DNA from: a virus
DNA length: 28,556 bases
Reading direction: 5' to 3' (one strand)
IMG/VR virus record: IMGVR_UViG_3300031951_000934
Span: 1-28,556 of that record
The notes under the pieces were generated by a model. It worked only from the letters and a program-made list of their open reading frames with translations, was not told where the DNA came from and made no database searches. Both the position numbers and the translations under genes were made by a program. Shown here one piece after another: positions 15,173-22,792 of the stretch (within the stretch, counting starts at the first letter, position 1; the number at the start of each line of letters is the position of its first letter).

Positions 15173-15177
15173 GGAGG
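15173..15177 (+). promoter_or_regulatory. Strong Shine-Dalgarno (GGAGG) before bS21 gene
   Basis: A perfect GGAGG starts 2 bases after the preceding stop codon and only 4 bases before the ATG. It is the closest match to the 16S anti-SD seen upstream of a small gene in this window. Confidence 0.7.
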
Positions 15178-15181
15178 TTGT

Positions 15182-15400
15182 ATGTACGTTGAAGTCAAAG
15201 GTGATAAACAGGTTGATTTAGACAGAGCATTAGCTCAATTCGTTAAGCAAGTTAAGAAAGCAGAGTTGATGGAAGATTTGAAGAAAAAGGAGTTTCATCT
15301 TAAGAAGTCCAAACGACTCCAAAAGAAACGTCAAGATGCTCTCCGCAGAAGAAAGCGTGAAGAGAGCAAAGCACAAAAGAAACAGGATAATACGTTTTAA
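15182..15400 (+). CDS. rpsU: Ribosomal protein bS21 homologue, phage-encoded
   Basis: The 72-residue basic product aligns end to end with bacterial S21, usually about 60-75 residues. MYVEVKGDKQVDLDRALAQF corresponds to the S21 start (V.V...E..D.ALR.FKR), KKAELMEDLKKKEFHLKKSK to the KAGxLxExRRREFYEKPSxK region, and the tail KRLQKKRQDALRRRKREESK to the basic C-terminus. bS21 sits near the 30S platform, close to the anti-Shine-Dalgarno, and helps initiation. Phage copies are known in pelagiphages and large phages and are proposed to replace the host protein in ribosomes. Here it lies inside the head operon, between a metallopeptidase and the scaffold, with a strong GGAGG site. Whether it enters the ribosome or the virion is unknown. 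Confidence 0.9.
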   Translation: MYVEVKGDKQVDLDRALAQFVKQVKKAELMEDLKKKEFHLKKSKRLQKKRQDALRRRKREESKAQKKQDNTF

Positions 15401-15446
15401 CTAAAAATTGATGTTTTTAAAAAAATAACAATATATATTAAATAGT

Positions 15447-15474
15447 ACACCTCTTTTGGGGTGTGATTTTGTTA
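15447..15474 (+). terminator. Hairpin with T-rich tail between bS21 and scaffold genes
   Basis: ACACCTC (15447-15453) pairs with GGGGTGT (15458-15464) through a TTTT loop, with one T-G wobble, and GATTTTGTT follows. It could be a modest Rho-independent terminator. Alternatively it could be a 5' hairpin of the scaffold/capsid transcript, because AT-rich promoter-like sequence (TTGATG at 15408, TATATT at 15434) lies just upstream. Confidence 0.5.
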
Positions 15475-15530
15475 TATCAATACGTGTTAATGACTTAAAA
15501 TAGTCATTTCTCATCAAGGAGAGAGATTTT

Positions 15531-16742
15531 ATGGCAGAAGTACAAATCACGAACAGACTTCTTAGAGAAGCCATTGCCGATGCAGAAGTCATGAGACAAA
15601 CTGCTATTGAAAACGCAAAGCTTTCATTAGAAGAAACGTTCACACCCCAAATTAAATCCATGTTAGAACGTAAGCTCCGTATGGAAGGAGAAGGCATGGA
15701 AGAAGCAACAGAAATGGACGCACATGAAGCAGAAGCAGAAGGTGGTGAAATGGCAGATTCATCAGAGATTGGTGACGCCGAAAATAAGGAACCATCTGAC
15801 GCAGCATTTGATTCTGCCGAAGACGACACCAGTGGTGAAGGTCATCACGATGGTGGAGAAGATGCATGGTACGAAGATTGGTCAGAATCAGACTTTGACC
15901 TTAAGGAAGTTATCCAAGAACTAGAAGAAGATATTCTAGCCATGGAAGGAAAGGATAAAGATGAAGAAGGTGAAGAAGAAGATAAAGATGAAAGTGAAGA
16001 TGAAGAAGGTGAAGAAGAAGATAAAGATGAAAGTGAAGAAGAATACGAAGAAGGCGAATATCCGGAAGGCGAACCAGCAGGTGATGAAGACAGTAAAAAG
16101 TCAGTTCCTGCAAAGTCTGATGATATTGGTCTTGCAAAAGAAACTTATACTTTAGAAGAATTCCTCACAGCATTAGAAGAAGCAGGATACAACTTAGAAG
16201 AAACACACGCTTCTCAGCAAGGTGTAGACCACCCAGAAATGGGGATGGCTGAAGAAAGTGATTTAAACCTAGAAGAAATTCTAGCTATGATGGAAGCCGA
16301 AGATGCACAACTTCAAGAAGAAGAAACATCTGAAAAAATGGCATCCGAAGTAAAGGCACTTCAAGAAGAGCTCGCAGAATATCGTACGGCGGTTGAGTTC
16401 CTACGAGGCAAGCTAAACGAAGTCAATCTATTGAATGCAAAATTGTTATACACCAACAAAATCTTCCGTAAGGAAGGTTTGACCAACGAACAAAAGGTCA
16501 CTATCGTAGAAAACTTTGACCGTGCAACCACAGTACGTGAAGTCAAGATGGTGTACGCAGTTCTTGCAGAATCATTGGTACCGCAACGTACAAAGGCCGT
16601 TAAGTCAGCCAAGAAAGTTGTTGCAGAAGGATTGGCAAGTAAGCCAACCCCAAGTACCGCACCAAAGACACCAGCACCAGAAGTTATCTCAGAAAACTCT
16701 GTTGCTAAGCGTTTACAACAACTCGCAGGAATAATTTCATAA
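15531..16742 (+). CDS. 22: Prohead core scaffold protein (T4 gp22-like)
   Basis: This is the major scaffold that fills the prohead and is later degraded by gp21. The 403-residue product is strongly acidic. It has an N-terminal helix (QITNRLLREAIADAEVMRQT), a central Glu/Asp-rich region with a perfect tandem duplication, and a C-terminal coiled-coil domain: EVKALQEELAEYRTAVEFLR, then NEVNLLNAKLLYTNKIFRKE, the best gp22-like signature. Residues 206-224 (YTLEEFLTALEEAGYNLEE) copy a module of the 5494-6459 protein. The C-terminus (ISENSVAKRLQQLAGIIS) resembles that protein's end. T4 gp22 is 269 residues, so the acidic insert explains the extra length. AAGGAG precedes the ATG. It lies 19 bases upstream of the major capsid gene. 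Confidence 0.92.
   Translation: MAEVQITNRLLREAIADAEVMRQTAIENAKLSLEETFTPQIKSMLERKLRMEGEGMEEATEMDAHEAEAEGGEMADSSEIGDAENKEPSDAAFDSAEDDTSGEGHHDGGEDAWYEDWSESDFDLKEVIQELEEDILAMEGKDKDEEGEEEDKDESEDEEGEEEDKDESEEEYEEGEYPEGEPAGDEDSKKSVPAKSDDIGLAKETYTLEEFLTALEEAGYNLEETHASQQGVDHPEMGMAEESDLNLEEILAMMEAEDAQLQEEETSEKMASEVKALQEELAEYRTAVEFLRGKLNEVNLLNAKLLYTNKIFRKEGLTNEQKVTIVENFDRATTVREVKMVYAVLAESLVPQRTKAVKSAKKVVAEGLASKPTPSTAPKTPAPEVISENSVAKRLQQLAGIIS
15960..16037 (+). repeat. Perfect 39-bp tandem duplication in scaffold gene
   Basis: Two adjacent identical 39-base units (15960-15998 and 15999-16037) each encode DEEGEEEDKDESE. Identity at every base points to a recent in-frame duplication in the acidic region. 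Confidence 0.92.
16146..16202 (+). repeat. Third copy of LEEW/F...LEEAGY module, within scaffold
   Basis: Residues 206-224 of the scaffold read YTLEEFLTALEEAGYNLEE, matching the two copies at 5587-5643 and 5791-5847. A weaker relative, LNLEEILAMMEAED, follows about 20 residues later. Confidence 0.8.
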
Positions 16743-16761
16743 CCTCATAGGAGAAATACAA

Positions 16762-18345
16762 ATGTCCGACGTAATGAATCTTATCAGCGAAGCCGGTTCA
16801 GCACACCGTGTTATCGTTGAACAATCCCGCCAATTGGCAGGAAAGTGGGAAAACTCAGGTCTTCTTGAAGGCTTGAAGGGAGCAGAAAAGCAAGGTATGG
16901 CAGTCATGCTTGAAAACCAAGCTTCACAACTTCTCTCAGAAAACTCATACACCAACCAAGCAGGCACCTCAGGTGAACAATGGGCAGGTGTAGCACTTCC
17001 ATTAGTCCGTAAGGTCTTCGGAAGTATCGCAGCAAAGAATTTCATATCAGTCCAACCAATGAACCTTCCTTCAGGACTTGTGTTCTACATGGACTTCAAG
17101 TACGGCACAACGGTAAACGGAAAGACCTCAGGTACCTCACTTTACGGTAACAGATTGTCATCAGCATATTCATCATTCGGTAACACAGACGAAGGTGGAT
17201 TATATGGTGCAGGTCAATTTGGCTACACAATTAATGACGCTACATTAACAGTTTCACCAGCAGCAACAACACAATCAGTTTCATTCTCAGATGTTAACTA
17301 CAACCAAACTTACGTAGCAACTGGTTCATACCGTAAGTTCACCGTAACTGGTTCAGCATTCACGAACCCTGACTTCCTTGCAGTACGTACATTCGTACCA
17401 TCAGGTTCAGGTGTGAACTTCGGAACAAAGGTTGTTCCAGAATTCACCAAGTTCAACGTAGCAACTGGTAACGTAGAATTCATCGTAGAAACAACTGCAA
17501 ATGCAACAATTGAAACGATAACGTATGTCAAGCAACCAGTTGACACTGCACGTGGTGACTTCGAAGATAACGGTACAGTAACCGACATTGGAATTCCACA
17601 AATTGATTTGGAACTCAAGTCAGAAACAATCGTTGCGAAGACCCGTAAGTTGAAGGCAGTCTGGTCACCAGAACTTGCTCAAGATTTAAATGCATATCAC
17701 TCAATTGATGCAGAAGCAGAACTCACCTCAATGTTGAGTGACTATATTTCAACGGAAATTGACCTTGAAATCCTTGATATGTTAATTGCAGCAGCACCAA
17801 GTATCACAACCGAATACTGGTCAGCAGAAATCGGAAGTGTATGGAACGGTTCATCATTTGCAGCAGGTTCATTCCAAGGTACAGCATGGACTAACATGAC
17901 CTGGTTCCAAACACTTGGCCAGAAGATGCAAAAAGTCAGTAACAAGATTCATCAATTAACGATGCGTGGTGGTGCAAACTTCGCAGTTGTTTCACCAACC
18001 GTTGCAACAATCCTTGAAACCATCCCAGGCTTCCTTGCTGGAACTGATGGTGACAAGATGGAATTTGCAGGTGGCGTAACCAAGGTTGGTTCATTCCAAA
18101 ACCGTTTCACCATCTACAAGAACCCATACATGAAGGAAAACATCGTATTGATGGGCTTCCGTGGAAATAACTTCCTCGAAACTGGTGCAGTATATGCTCC
18201 ATACATCCCACTTATCATGACACCGTTGGTCTATGACCCAACGAACTTCACACCACGCCGTGGCGTGATGACCCGTTATGCTAAGAAGGTTGTACGTCCT
18301 GAATTCTTCGGTAAGATTCTTATCGACAAGCTCAACCTCGTCTAA
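16762..18345 (+). CDS. 23: Major capsid protein (T4 gp23-like)
   Basis: This is the HK97-fold shell protein of the head. The 527-residue product is close to T4 gp23 (521). Recognisable parts are LPLVRKVFGSIAAKNFISVQ (start of the mature core), PSGLVFYMDFKYGT, LKAVWSPELAQDLNAYHSID and the C-terminal FGKILIDKLNLV. The first 60 residues are the expected propeptide; ENQASQLLSE ends at E60 and fits the T4 gp21 L-x-E cleavage rule, giving a mature start NSYTNQAG. Codon use is distinctive: lysine is nearly always AAG, serine mostly TCA, and Asn/Phe/Tyr tend to end in C, as expected of the most highly expressed gene. AGGAG precedes the ATG, and a strong terminator follows. Confidence 0.97.
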   Translation: MSDVMNLISEAGSAHRVIVEQSRQLAGKWENSGLLEGLKGAEKQGMAVMLENQASQLLSENSYTNQAGTSGEQWAGVALPLVRKVFGSIAAKNFISVQPMNLPSGLVFYMDFKYGTTVNGKTSGTSLYGNRLSSAYSSFGNTDEGGLYGAGQFGYTINDATLTVSPAATTQSVSFSDVNYNQTYVATGSYRKFTVTGSAFTNPDFLAVRTFVPSGSGVNFGTKVVPEFTKFNVATGNVEFIVETTANATIETITYVKQPVDTARGDFEDNGTVTDIGIPQIDLELKSETIVAKTRKLKAVWSPELAQDLNAYHSIDAEAELTSMLSDYISTEIDLEILDMLIAAAPSITTEYWSAEIGSVWNGSSFAAGSFQGTAWTNMTWFQTLGQKMQKVSNKIHQLTMRGGANFAVVSPTVATILETIPGFLAGTDGDKMEFAGGVTKVGSFQNRFTIYKNPYMKENIVLMGFRGNNFLETGAVYAPYIPLIMTPLVYDPTNFTPRRGVMTRYAKKVVRPEFFGKILIDKLNLV

Positions 18346-18380
18346 TCTGACTGAGAGAGCAGCATAACAGGGAATAAATT

Positions 18381-18405
18381 GGGTGGCCGAAAGGTCACCC
18401 TTTTT
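18381..18405 (+). terminator. Rho-independent terminator after major capsid gene
   Basis: GGGTGGCC (18381-18388) pairs with GGTCACCC (18393-18400) with one G-T wobble around a GAAA tetraloop, followed directly by TTTTT. It ends the head operon. Confidence 0.9.
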
Positions 18406-18436
18406 ATTTCTCTACGGTCAAAATATGAATTAATAA

Positions 18437-18460
18437 TTTAATAAAACTATTTATTACTAG
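18437..18460 (+). promoter_or_regulatory. Possible late promoter before the neck genes
   Basis: Between the capsid terminator and the gp13-like gene lies TTTAATAAAA followed by CTATTTATTACTAG. It starts about 40 bases before the ATG at 18480. The TAATAAAA element is only a loose match to T4 TATAAATA. A new promoter is needed here if the upstream terminator is efficient. Confidence 0.35.
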
Positions 18461-18479
18461 TCCCTTAATAGAGAGTATT

Positions 18480-19634
18480 ATGGAAACACAAGAACCAATT
18501 TTTTATGATGGGTCACCAAGTAATCCAGTCGGCGTAACTCCGTTTGGATTTTTTGATACTGATTCCGAATTCCAATCCGATGCACCGAAAGCAGCCGAAT
18601 GGGTTGCGCGGCGGTTAGGATATCCTGTCGTAGAAGTTGAACTAGTAGATAAACAAATTTATGCGTGTTTTGAAGAAGCAATAACAGTATATAGTAACCA
18701 AGTTAATCAGTTCAATGCACGAGAGCACATGATGTCACTACAAGGTGCATCAACGTCAATATCAGCAACACAAAAAAATATTGTAGGGTCTGCAATACCC
18801 CAACTAATCAAAATTGCAAGTGATTATGGTACTGAAGCACAGTCCGGTGGAAACGTTACTGTTAAAAAAGGTTACATATCTGCTTCCATAGGAACACAAA
18901 GTTACGATTTAAAAACATTGTGGGCTGACGTTAGTGAAAGTGGAAAAGCAATTGAAATTCGTCGTATCTATCACTATATGCCACCTGCTATTGCTCGTTA
19001 CTATGACCCATTTGCAACAACTGGTCTTGGATTAACCAATTTGATGAGTGAGTTTGGATTTGACGGATACTCACCACCAGTTACCTTCGTGATGATGCCG
19101 GCATACGAAGACCTCCTTCGTATTCAAGCAATTGAAGTCAATGACATGATTCGTAAGAGTCAATATGGATTTGAAGTATCTAATAATGTTGTTAGATTCA
19201 CTCCAATATTTAAAGAAAGTAAAGTTATTTGGTTTGATTATATGGTAGTCGATGACAAAAAAAATGGGTTATACCAATCGGGTAGTAATATTATCAGCGA
19301 CTTTTCAAATGTCCCATATGACTATATCACATATTCAAAAATAAATGATATGTCAAAAACATGGATATTCAAATATACATTGGCACTTGCTAAGGAATTA
19401 TTAGGAATCATCCGTTCTAAATTTGATAATATTCCGTACCCAGATGGACAAATTCGTTTAGACGGAAATACTTTACGAAAAGAAGGTACAGATGAAAAAA
19501 TGATGTTAATCAAGGAACTTAGAGATACTCTTGAGCAAACCGGTCATCGTGCACAAATGCAAAAACAGATGGAAAATTCTGAAAATATGCAGAAGATGTT
19601 AGCAAATATTCCTACACTTATTTACGTGGGTTAA
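18480..19634 (+). CDS. 13: Neck protein, T4 gp13-like (head completion)
   Basis: In T4, gp13 binds the portal after packaging and recruits gp14 to form the collar/neck. The 384-residue product has TPFGFFDTDSEFQSDAPKAA, then EWVARRLGYPVVEVELVDKQ and IYACFEEAITVYSNQVNQF. This is the gp13 pattern of an N-terminal FGF.D.D..F..DA..v..fv.rRLG segment followed by a helical YxxFEEAxxxY segment. A later GFEVSNNVVRFTPIFKESKV region forms a beta domain. The C-terminus is helical and rich in Met/Gln. It is longer than T4 gp13 (309). It is the first gene after the capsid terminator and lies 4 bases before the gp14-like gene. Confidence 0.8.
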   Translation: METQEPIFYDGSPSNPVGVTPFGFFDTDSEFQSDAPKAAEWVARRLGYPVVEVELVDKQIYACFEEAITVYSNQVNQFNAREHMMSLQGASTSISATQKNIVGSAIPQLIKIASDYGTEAQSGGNVTVKKGYISASIGTQSYDLKTLWADVSESGKAIEIRRIYHYMPPAIARYYDPFATTGLGLTNLMSEFGFDGYSPPVTFVMMPAYEDLLRIQAIEVNDMIRKSQYGFEVSNNVVRFTPIFKESKVIWFDYMVVDDKKNGLYQSGSNIISDFSNVPYDYITYSKINDMSKTWIFKYTLALAKELLGIIRSKFDNIPYPDGQIRLDGNTLRKEGTDEKMMLIKELRDTLEQTGHRAQMQKQMENSENMQKMLANIPTLIYVG

Positions 19635-19638
19635 CTAA

Positions 19639-20097
19639 ATGCCAAGATTTGTAACTCAGAGAGATTACGAGTTTATACAACACATCACCCGTGAAATGAT
19701 TGACGAAACGATGGACGTTGGAGTGGTGTTATACAAAATAGTGTTAGATTCTGTAAAAATTAATTTATATGGAGAGAGTGTCTCAAAACCACGATATACT
19801 CCTGTAAAGGTGAATGCGGTGGTTAACTATAATAAGAACATAGTCACATCCGGTGATGGTTTTGGACTAGAACAACAACAAAGAGTAGATTTTAGATTTG
19901 CACGTAGAATGCTACAAGAAGTAAATGTCTATCCCGAAATTGGTGACATTATAGGATACAATAATCATTATTACGAAATAAATAATATGACGGAAACACA
20001 ATTAATTGCGGGTAAACCAGGATTCAATACAGCAATTATTTGTGCATCACATTTAACTCGTCGTACCAGTATTGATATTGAAGAGGCGCAAGTATGA
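19639..20097 (+). CDS. 14: Neck protein, T4 gp14-like
   Basis: The 152-residue product has YTPVKVNAVVNYNKNIVTSG, then RVDFRFARRMLQEVNVYPEI and GDIIGYNNHYYEINNMTETQ. The order of a variable N-terminus, an FxFxR strand, a P-E-x-G-D-x-I turn and a YYEI strand matches head-closure/neck proteins of the gp14 type. T4 gp14 is 256 residues, so this is a shortened version lacking the extended C-terminus. The assignment is supported by order (gp13-like upstream, gp15-like downstream); sequence alone would not settle it. The stop overlaps the next ATG (ATGA). Confidence 0.65.
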   Translation: MPRFVTQRDYEFIQHITREMIDETMDVGVVLYKIVLDSVKINLYGESVSKPRYTPVKVNAVVNYNKNIVTSGDGFGLEQQQRVDFRFARRMLQEVNVYPEIGDIIGYNNHYYEINNMTETQLIAGKPGFNTAIICASHLTRRTSIDIEEAQV

Positions 20098-22430
20098 CAT
20101 TTAATCCAGAATATAAAGAACCTGTAAAGGTTGTAAATGATAATCAACAAGTTCCTAGACTTCAAAATAGAGCAGATGATACGCAGCAAGAAGATTCTCC
20201 TACTATAAAAGTAACATTATACACGGTAGACAATACCATATTAAGGTATATGTCAGACAGAATAAAACCGATTATTACACAAAATGGAACACAAGTAAAA
20301 GTTCCTGTAATTTACGGTAATCCAGAACGTTGGAAAAGTGCTCAAACTGATGGAATTATAAGAGATTCTATAGGGAAGATACAATTACCTGTTATTATGT
20401 TACGTAGAACAGCGATGAAAAAAGCTGGTATAAATTCAGCAGTTAATAAATACTATGACAGAAGTTTCATTACTGGTTGGAATAGAAGAACTCCATACGA
20501 CAGATTTAGTGTAGTAAATAATATAACACCCTCGCGTGAATATTATAACACTACCGCCGTTCCCGATTATTACAATCTAACTTACAGATGTATGGTATGG
20601 ACAGAATACATGGAACAAATGAATTCTGTGATTGAAAATATATCATTTGAAAGTGATGAGTTCTGGGGGGAACGTAATCAATATAAGTTTAGAACAATGA
20701 TTGATTCTTTTGAACCGATTACAGAATTGCCGGTATCAGGAGATAGAGTAGTCAGAACACAATTTGACATGAATGTATTTGCATATCTCTTACCGGAATC
20801 ACAACTAGACCAAGGTGGGAACAGAGGACGTATAACCAAGAAACGATATGGTGTTAAGAAAATTGTAACATTCAATGAGATAGATAACGGTGACGGAACA
20901 TCTACCATAGACGATGGATATCTAAAAGTTGGTACGTTATACGTTACCGCAGACAAAACAACTGTTTTTGAAGGTGAGTCGGTCACTTTTACTATACGGG
21001 GTACAGGATATATTAACGATGGAACGCCTATAGAGTGGAATAATATAGGGACATCAACTTCTGCCGATTTTGTGGGAGGTGTAGACTCGGGCTCAGTAAT
21101 TTTAAGTAGTTCTACATTGGGTCCGGCAACCGCTACCGTTACCTTAACTGTAGTATCAGATGGAATAACCGATTCGTCAGAAACAATACAACTATACGTA
21201 ATTAAACAAGCTGATGTTAGCTTGGGACTTGGTCGAGCATTTTCTCCGATTGTCACCATCCAAGACCCACAGACACCACAAGGAGAATTATATGCATGGG
21301 GTGGATGGGATGGATATCTCAGATATCCAGATGCATACGATAATTTAGGCATCGGAGCATTCACAGTTAATACAACATCACCCGCACAGGTAGGTTCAAA
21401 TGCAACGTGGACGGATGTACAGCCACAGATTAATTCTACAGTAGCATTACGCTCGGATGGTACGTTGTGGGTATGGGGTGATAATATACTACCAGATTTC
21501 ACCCCGTCACCGATAGTGGGATTAATAGGATTGGGTCCATCAGTAAGTGGTTCAAACACACCGACTCAAATAGGTACTGGATATACGTGGTCTAAAATAG
21601 CTGTTGGTGAAAGATTCTTTGTTGCCCTTCGTTCGGATGGCACTATGTGGACTACGGGAAGAAATGAGTATGGTCAGTTAGGATTGGGAGATACTACTGA
21701 TAGAAATGTATTGACACAAATCGGTAGTGACTCCAACTGGTCAAAAATATTTGCAGGTGATAGTGTTTTCATGGCAATTAAATCCAATGGAACGTTATGG
21801 GCCACAGGACTAAACATAGAAGGTCAGTTGGCGGTGGGAGATAATACGGATAGAAGTGTATTAACACAGGTAGGGTCTGACACTAACTGGGATATGGTAA
21901 GTTCTGCTGGTGGCTATACTATGGCTATTAAAACTAATGGTACTTTGTGGGCAGCAGGAGGAGGTGGATTAAAACCAAATATGGGATTGGGGGCACCAAC
22001 AATAGGTAGTGATGTTACCTCATTTACACAAGTTGGGTCTGATACCAATTGGTCACTTGTTCAAGTTGGTTCCTCTCACACACTTGCATTGAAAACCGAT
22101 GGTACTTTGTGGGCAACCGGATATAACCTAGAAGGTCAATTAGGATTGGGAGATACGACTGATAGAGATGTCTTTACCCAAGTAGGGTCAGATACATGGA
22201 CATATGCCGGCGCCGCTAATTATGCGTCATTTGGTATAAAAACAAATGGTACACTATGGTCATGGGGATACAATAATGACCCGACGGGGACATTTGGTGG
22301 TCGTCTTGGATTGGGGGATTATACAGATAGAAATGTACCTACGCAAATAGGAAGTAATACAGATTGGATAAAGGTGTATGCAGGTAATTCCTATACACAA
22401 TATTCTGTTTTCGGTATACGTGACGTATAA
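20094..22430 (+). CDS. 15: gp15-like tail completion protein fused to Calx-beta domain and RCC1 beta-propeller
   Basis: Residues 1-240 resemble T4 gp15, the ring that caps the tail tube and sheath and joins it to the neck: VKVPVIYGNPERWKSAQTDG, IQLPVIMLRRTAMKKAG, YRCMVWTEYMEQMNSVIENI and VVRTQFDMNVFAYLLPES. T4 gp15 is only 272 residues. Residues about 279-371 look like a Calx-beta/Ig-like domain (VFEGESVTFTIRGTGYINDG, then DSSETIQLYV). Residues about 398-776 hold seven repeats with LW-x-x-G cores (starting near 399, 458, 518, 568, 618, 672 and 721) preceded by A(L/I)(R/K)(S/T)(D/N)GT, the pattern of RCC1 seven-blade propellers. The product is therefore about three times the usual size. The add-on domains probably project from the neck; receptor, glycan or partner binding is inferred. 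Confidence 0.8.
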   Translation: MTFNPEYKEPVKVVNDNQQVPRLQNRADDTQQEDSPTIKVTLYTVDNTILRYMSDRIKPIITQNGTQVKVPVIYGNPERWKSAQTDGIIRDSIGKIQLPVIMLRRTAMKKAGINSAVNKYYDRSFITGWNRRTPYDRFSVVNNITPSREYYNTTAVPDYYNLTYRCMVWTEYMEQMNSVIENISFESDEFWGERNQYKFRTMIDSFEPITELPVSGDRVVRTQFDMNVFAYLLPESQLDQGGNRGRITKKRYGVKKIVTFNEIDNGDGTSTIDDGYLKVGTLYVTADKTTVFEGESVTFTIRGTGYINDGTPIEWNNIGTSTSADFVGGVDSGSVILSSSTLGPATATVTLTVVSDGITDSSETIQLYVIKQADVSLGLGRAFSPIVTIQDPQTPQGELYAWGGWDGYLRYPDAYDNLGIGAFTVNTTSPAQVGSNATWTDVQPQINSTVALRSDGTLWVWGDNILPDFTPSPIVGLIGLGPSVSGSNTPTQIGTGYTWSKIAVGERFFVALRSDGTMWTTGRNEYGQLGLGDTTDRNVLTQIGSDSNWSKIFAGDSVFMAIKSNGTLWATGLNIEGQLAVGDNTDRSVLTQVGSDTNWDMVSSAGGYTMAIKTNGTLWAAGGGGLKPNMGLGAPTIGSDVTSFTQVGSDTNWSLVQVGSSHTLALKTDGTLWATGYNLEGQLGLGDTTDRDVFTQVGSDTWTYAGAANYASFGIKTNGTLWSWGYNNDPTGTFGGRLGLGDYTDRNVPTQIGSNTDWIKVYAGNSYTQYSVFGIRDV
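21285..22421 (+). repeat. Seven RCC1-type repeats (beta-propeller coding region)
   Basis: The repeats are about 50-60 codons each, with cores such as ALRSDGTMWTTGRNEYGQLG, AIKSNGTLWATGLNIEGQL and ALKTDGTLWATGYNLEGQLG. They are usually followed by LGDTTDR and (T)Q(V/I)GSD. Blade 5 lacks the GQLGLGD stretch in its usual form, and blade 1 is the most diverged. Confidence 0.85.
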
Positions 22431-22439
22431 TAATTGATG

Positions 22440-22467
22440 TTTACATAAAAAAACAGATATTTATAAT
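22440..22467 (+). promoter_or_regulatory. Sigma70-like promoter before tail sheath cluster
   Basis: TTTACA (22440-22445) and TATAAT (22462-22467) are separated by 16 bases, in the 71-base gap after the gp15-like gene and about 35 bases before the next ATG. The second element is an exact -10 consensus. The same region reads TATTTATA (22458-22465), which is TATAAATA on the other strand. Confidence 0.45.
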
Positions 22468-22501
22468 ACGAGTTGTATTACACACAAAATGAGGTTATTT
22501 T

Positions 22502-22768
22502 ATGACAGATATTACCAAAGAAGAATTGGAAGAGATTAAAAATCTACGGATTAAGTTGACCAATACGGTAACAGAGTCGGGTCAAGTTAATCTACAAATT
22601 GAGTTACTTCAAGAAGATATCGTAGAACTAAAGAAAAAGGGTGAGCAACATTTAAAGACTTTTAAATCTCTTTTAGAAGAAGAACAACAATTAGTTAATA
22701 GGTTATCTAAAAAGTATGGAACTGGTTCAATTAATTTTGAAACAGGTGAGTTTACATCAGAAAGATAA
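22502..22768 (+). CDS. Small coiled-coil protein upstream of tail sheath
   Basis: The 88-residue protein is nearly all heptad-patterned helix: EELEEIKNLRIKLTNTVTES, then QIELLQEDIVELKKKGEQHL and FKSLLEEEQQLVNRLSKKYG. It ends in a compact tail (GTGSINFETGEFTSER). Similar short coiled-coil proteins ending in KYGxGxI.xxTGE occur in T4-like cyanophages next to tail genes; I know no established function. GAGGT precedes the ATG. It may act in sheath or tube assembly, judged only by its place between the gp15-like and gp18 genes. Confidence 0.78.
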   Translation: MTDITKEELEEIKNLRIKLTNTVTESGQVNLQIELLQEDIVELKKKGEQHLKTFKSLLEEEQQLVNRLSKKYGTGSINFETGEFTSER

Positions 22769-22792
22769 CAAATTTAGTTTGGAGAATACCGT

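Noticed and set aside
20678-21559. Long (293-codon) minus-strand open frame
   Set aside because: It lies wholly opposite the gp15-like/Calx-beta coding region, which shows recognisable domains; no family was recognised in the minus-strand product.
22458-22465. TATTTATA read as a minus-strand TATAAATA late promoter
   Set aside because: Everything recognisable is on the plus strand, so a minus-strand late promoter has no target gene here; an antisense RNA cannot be excluded.
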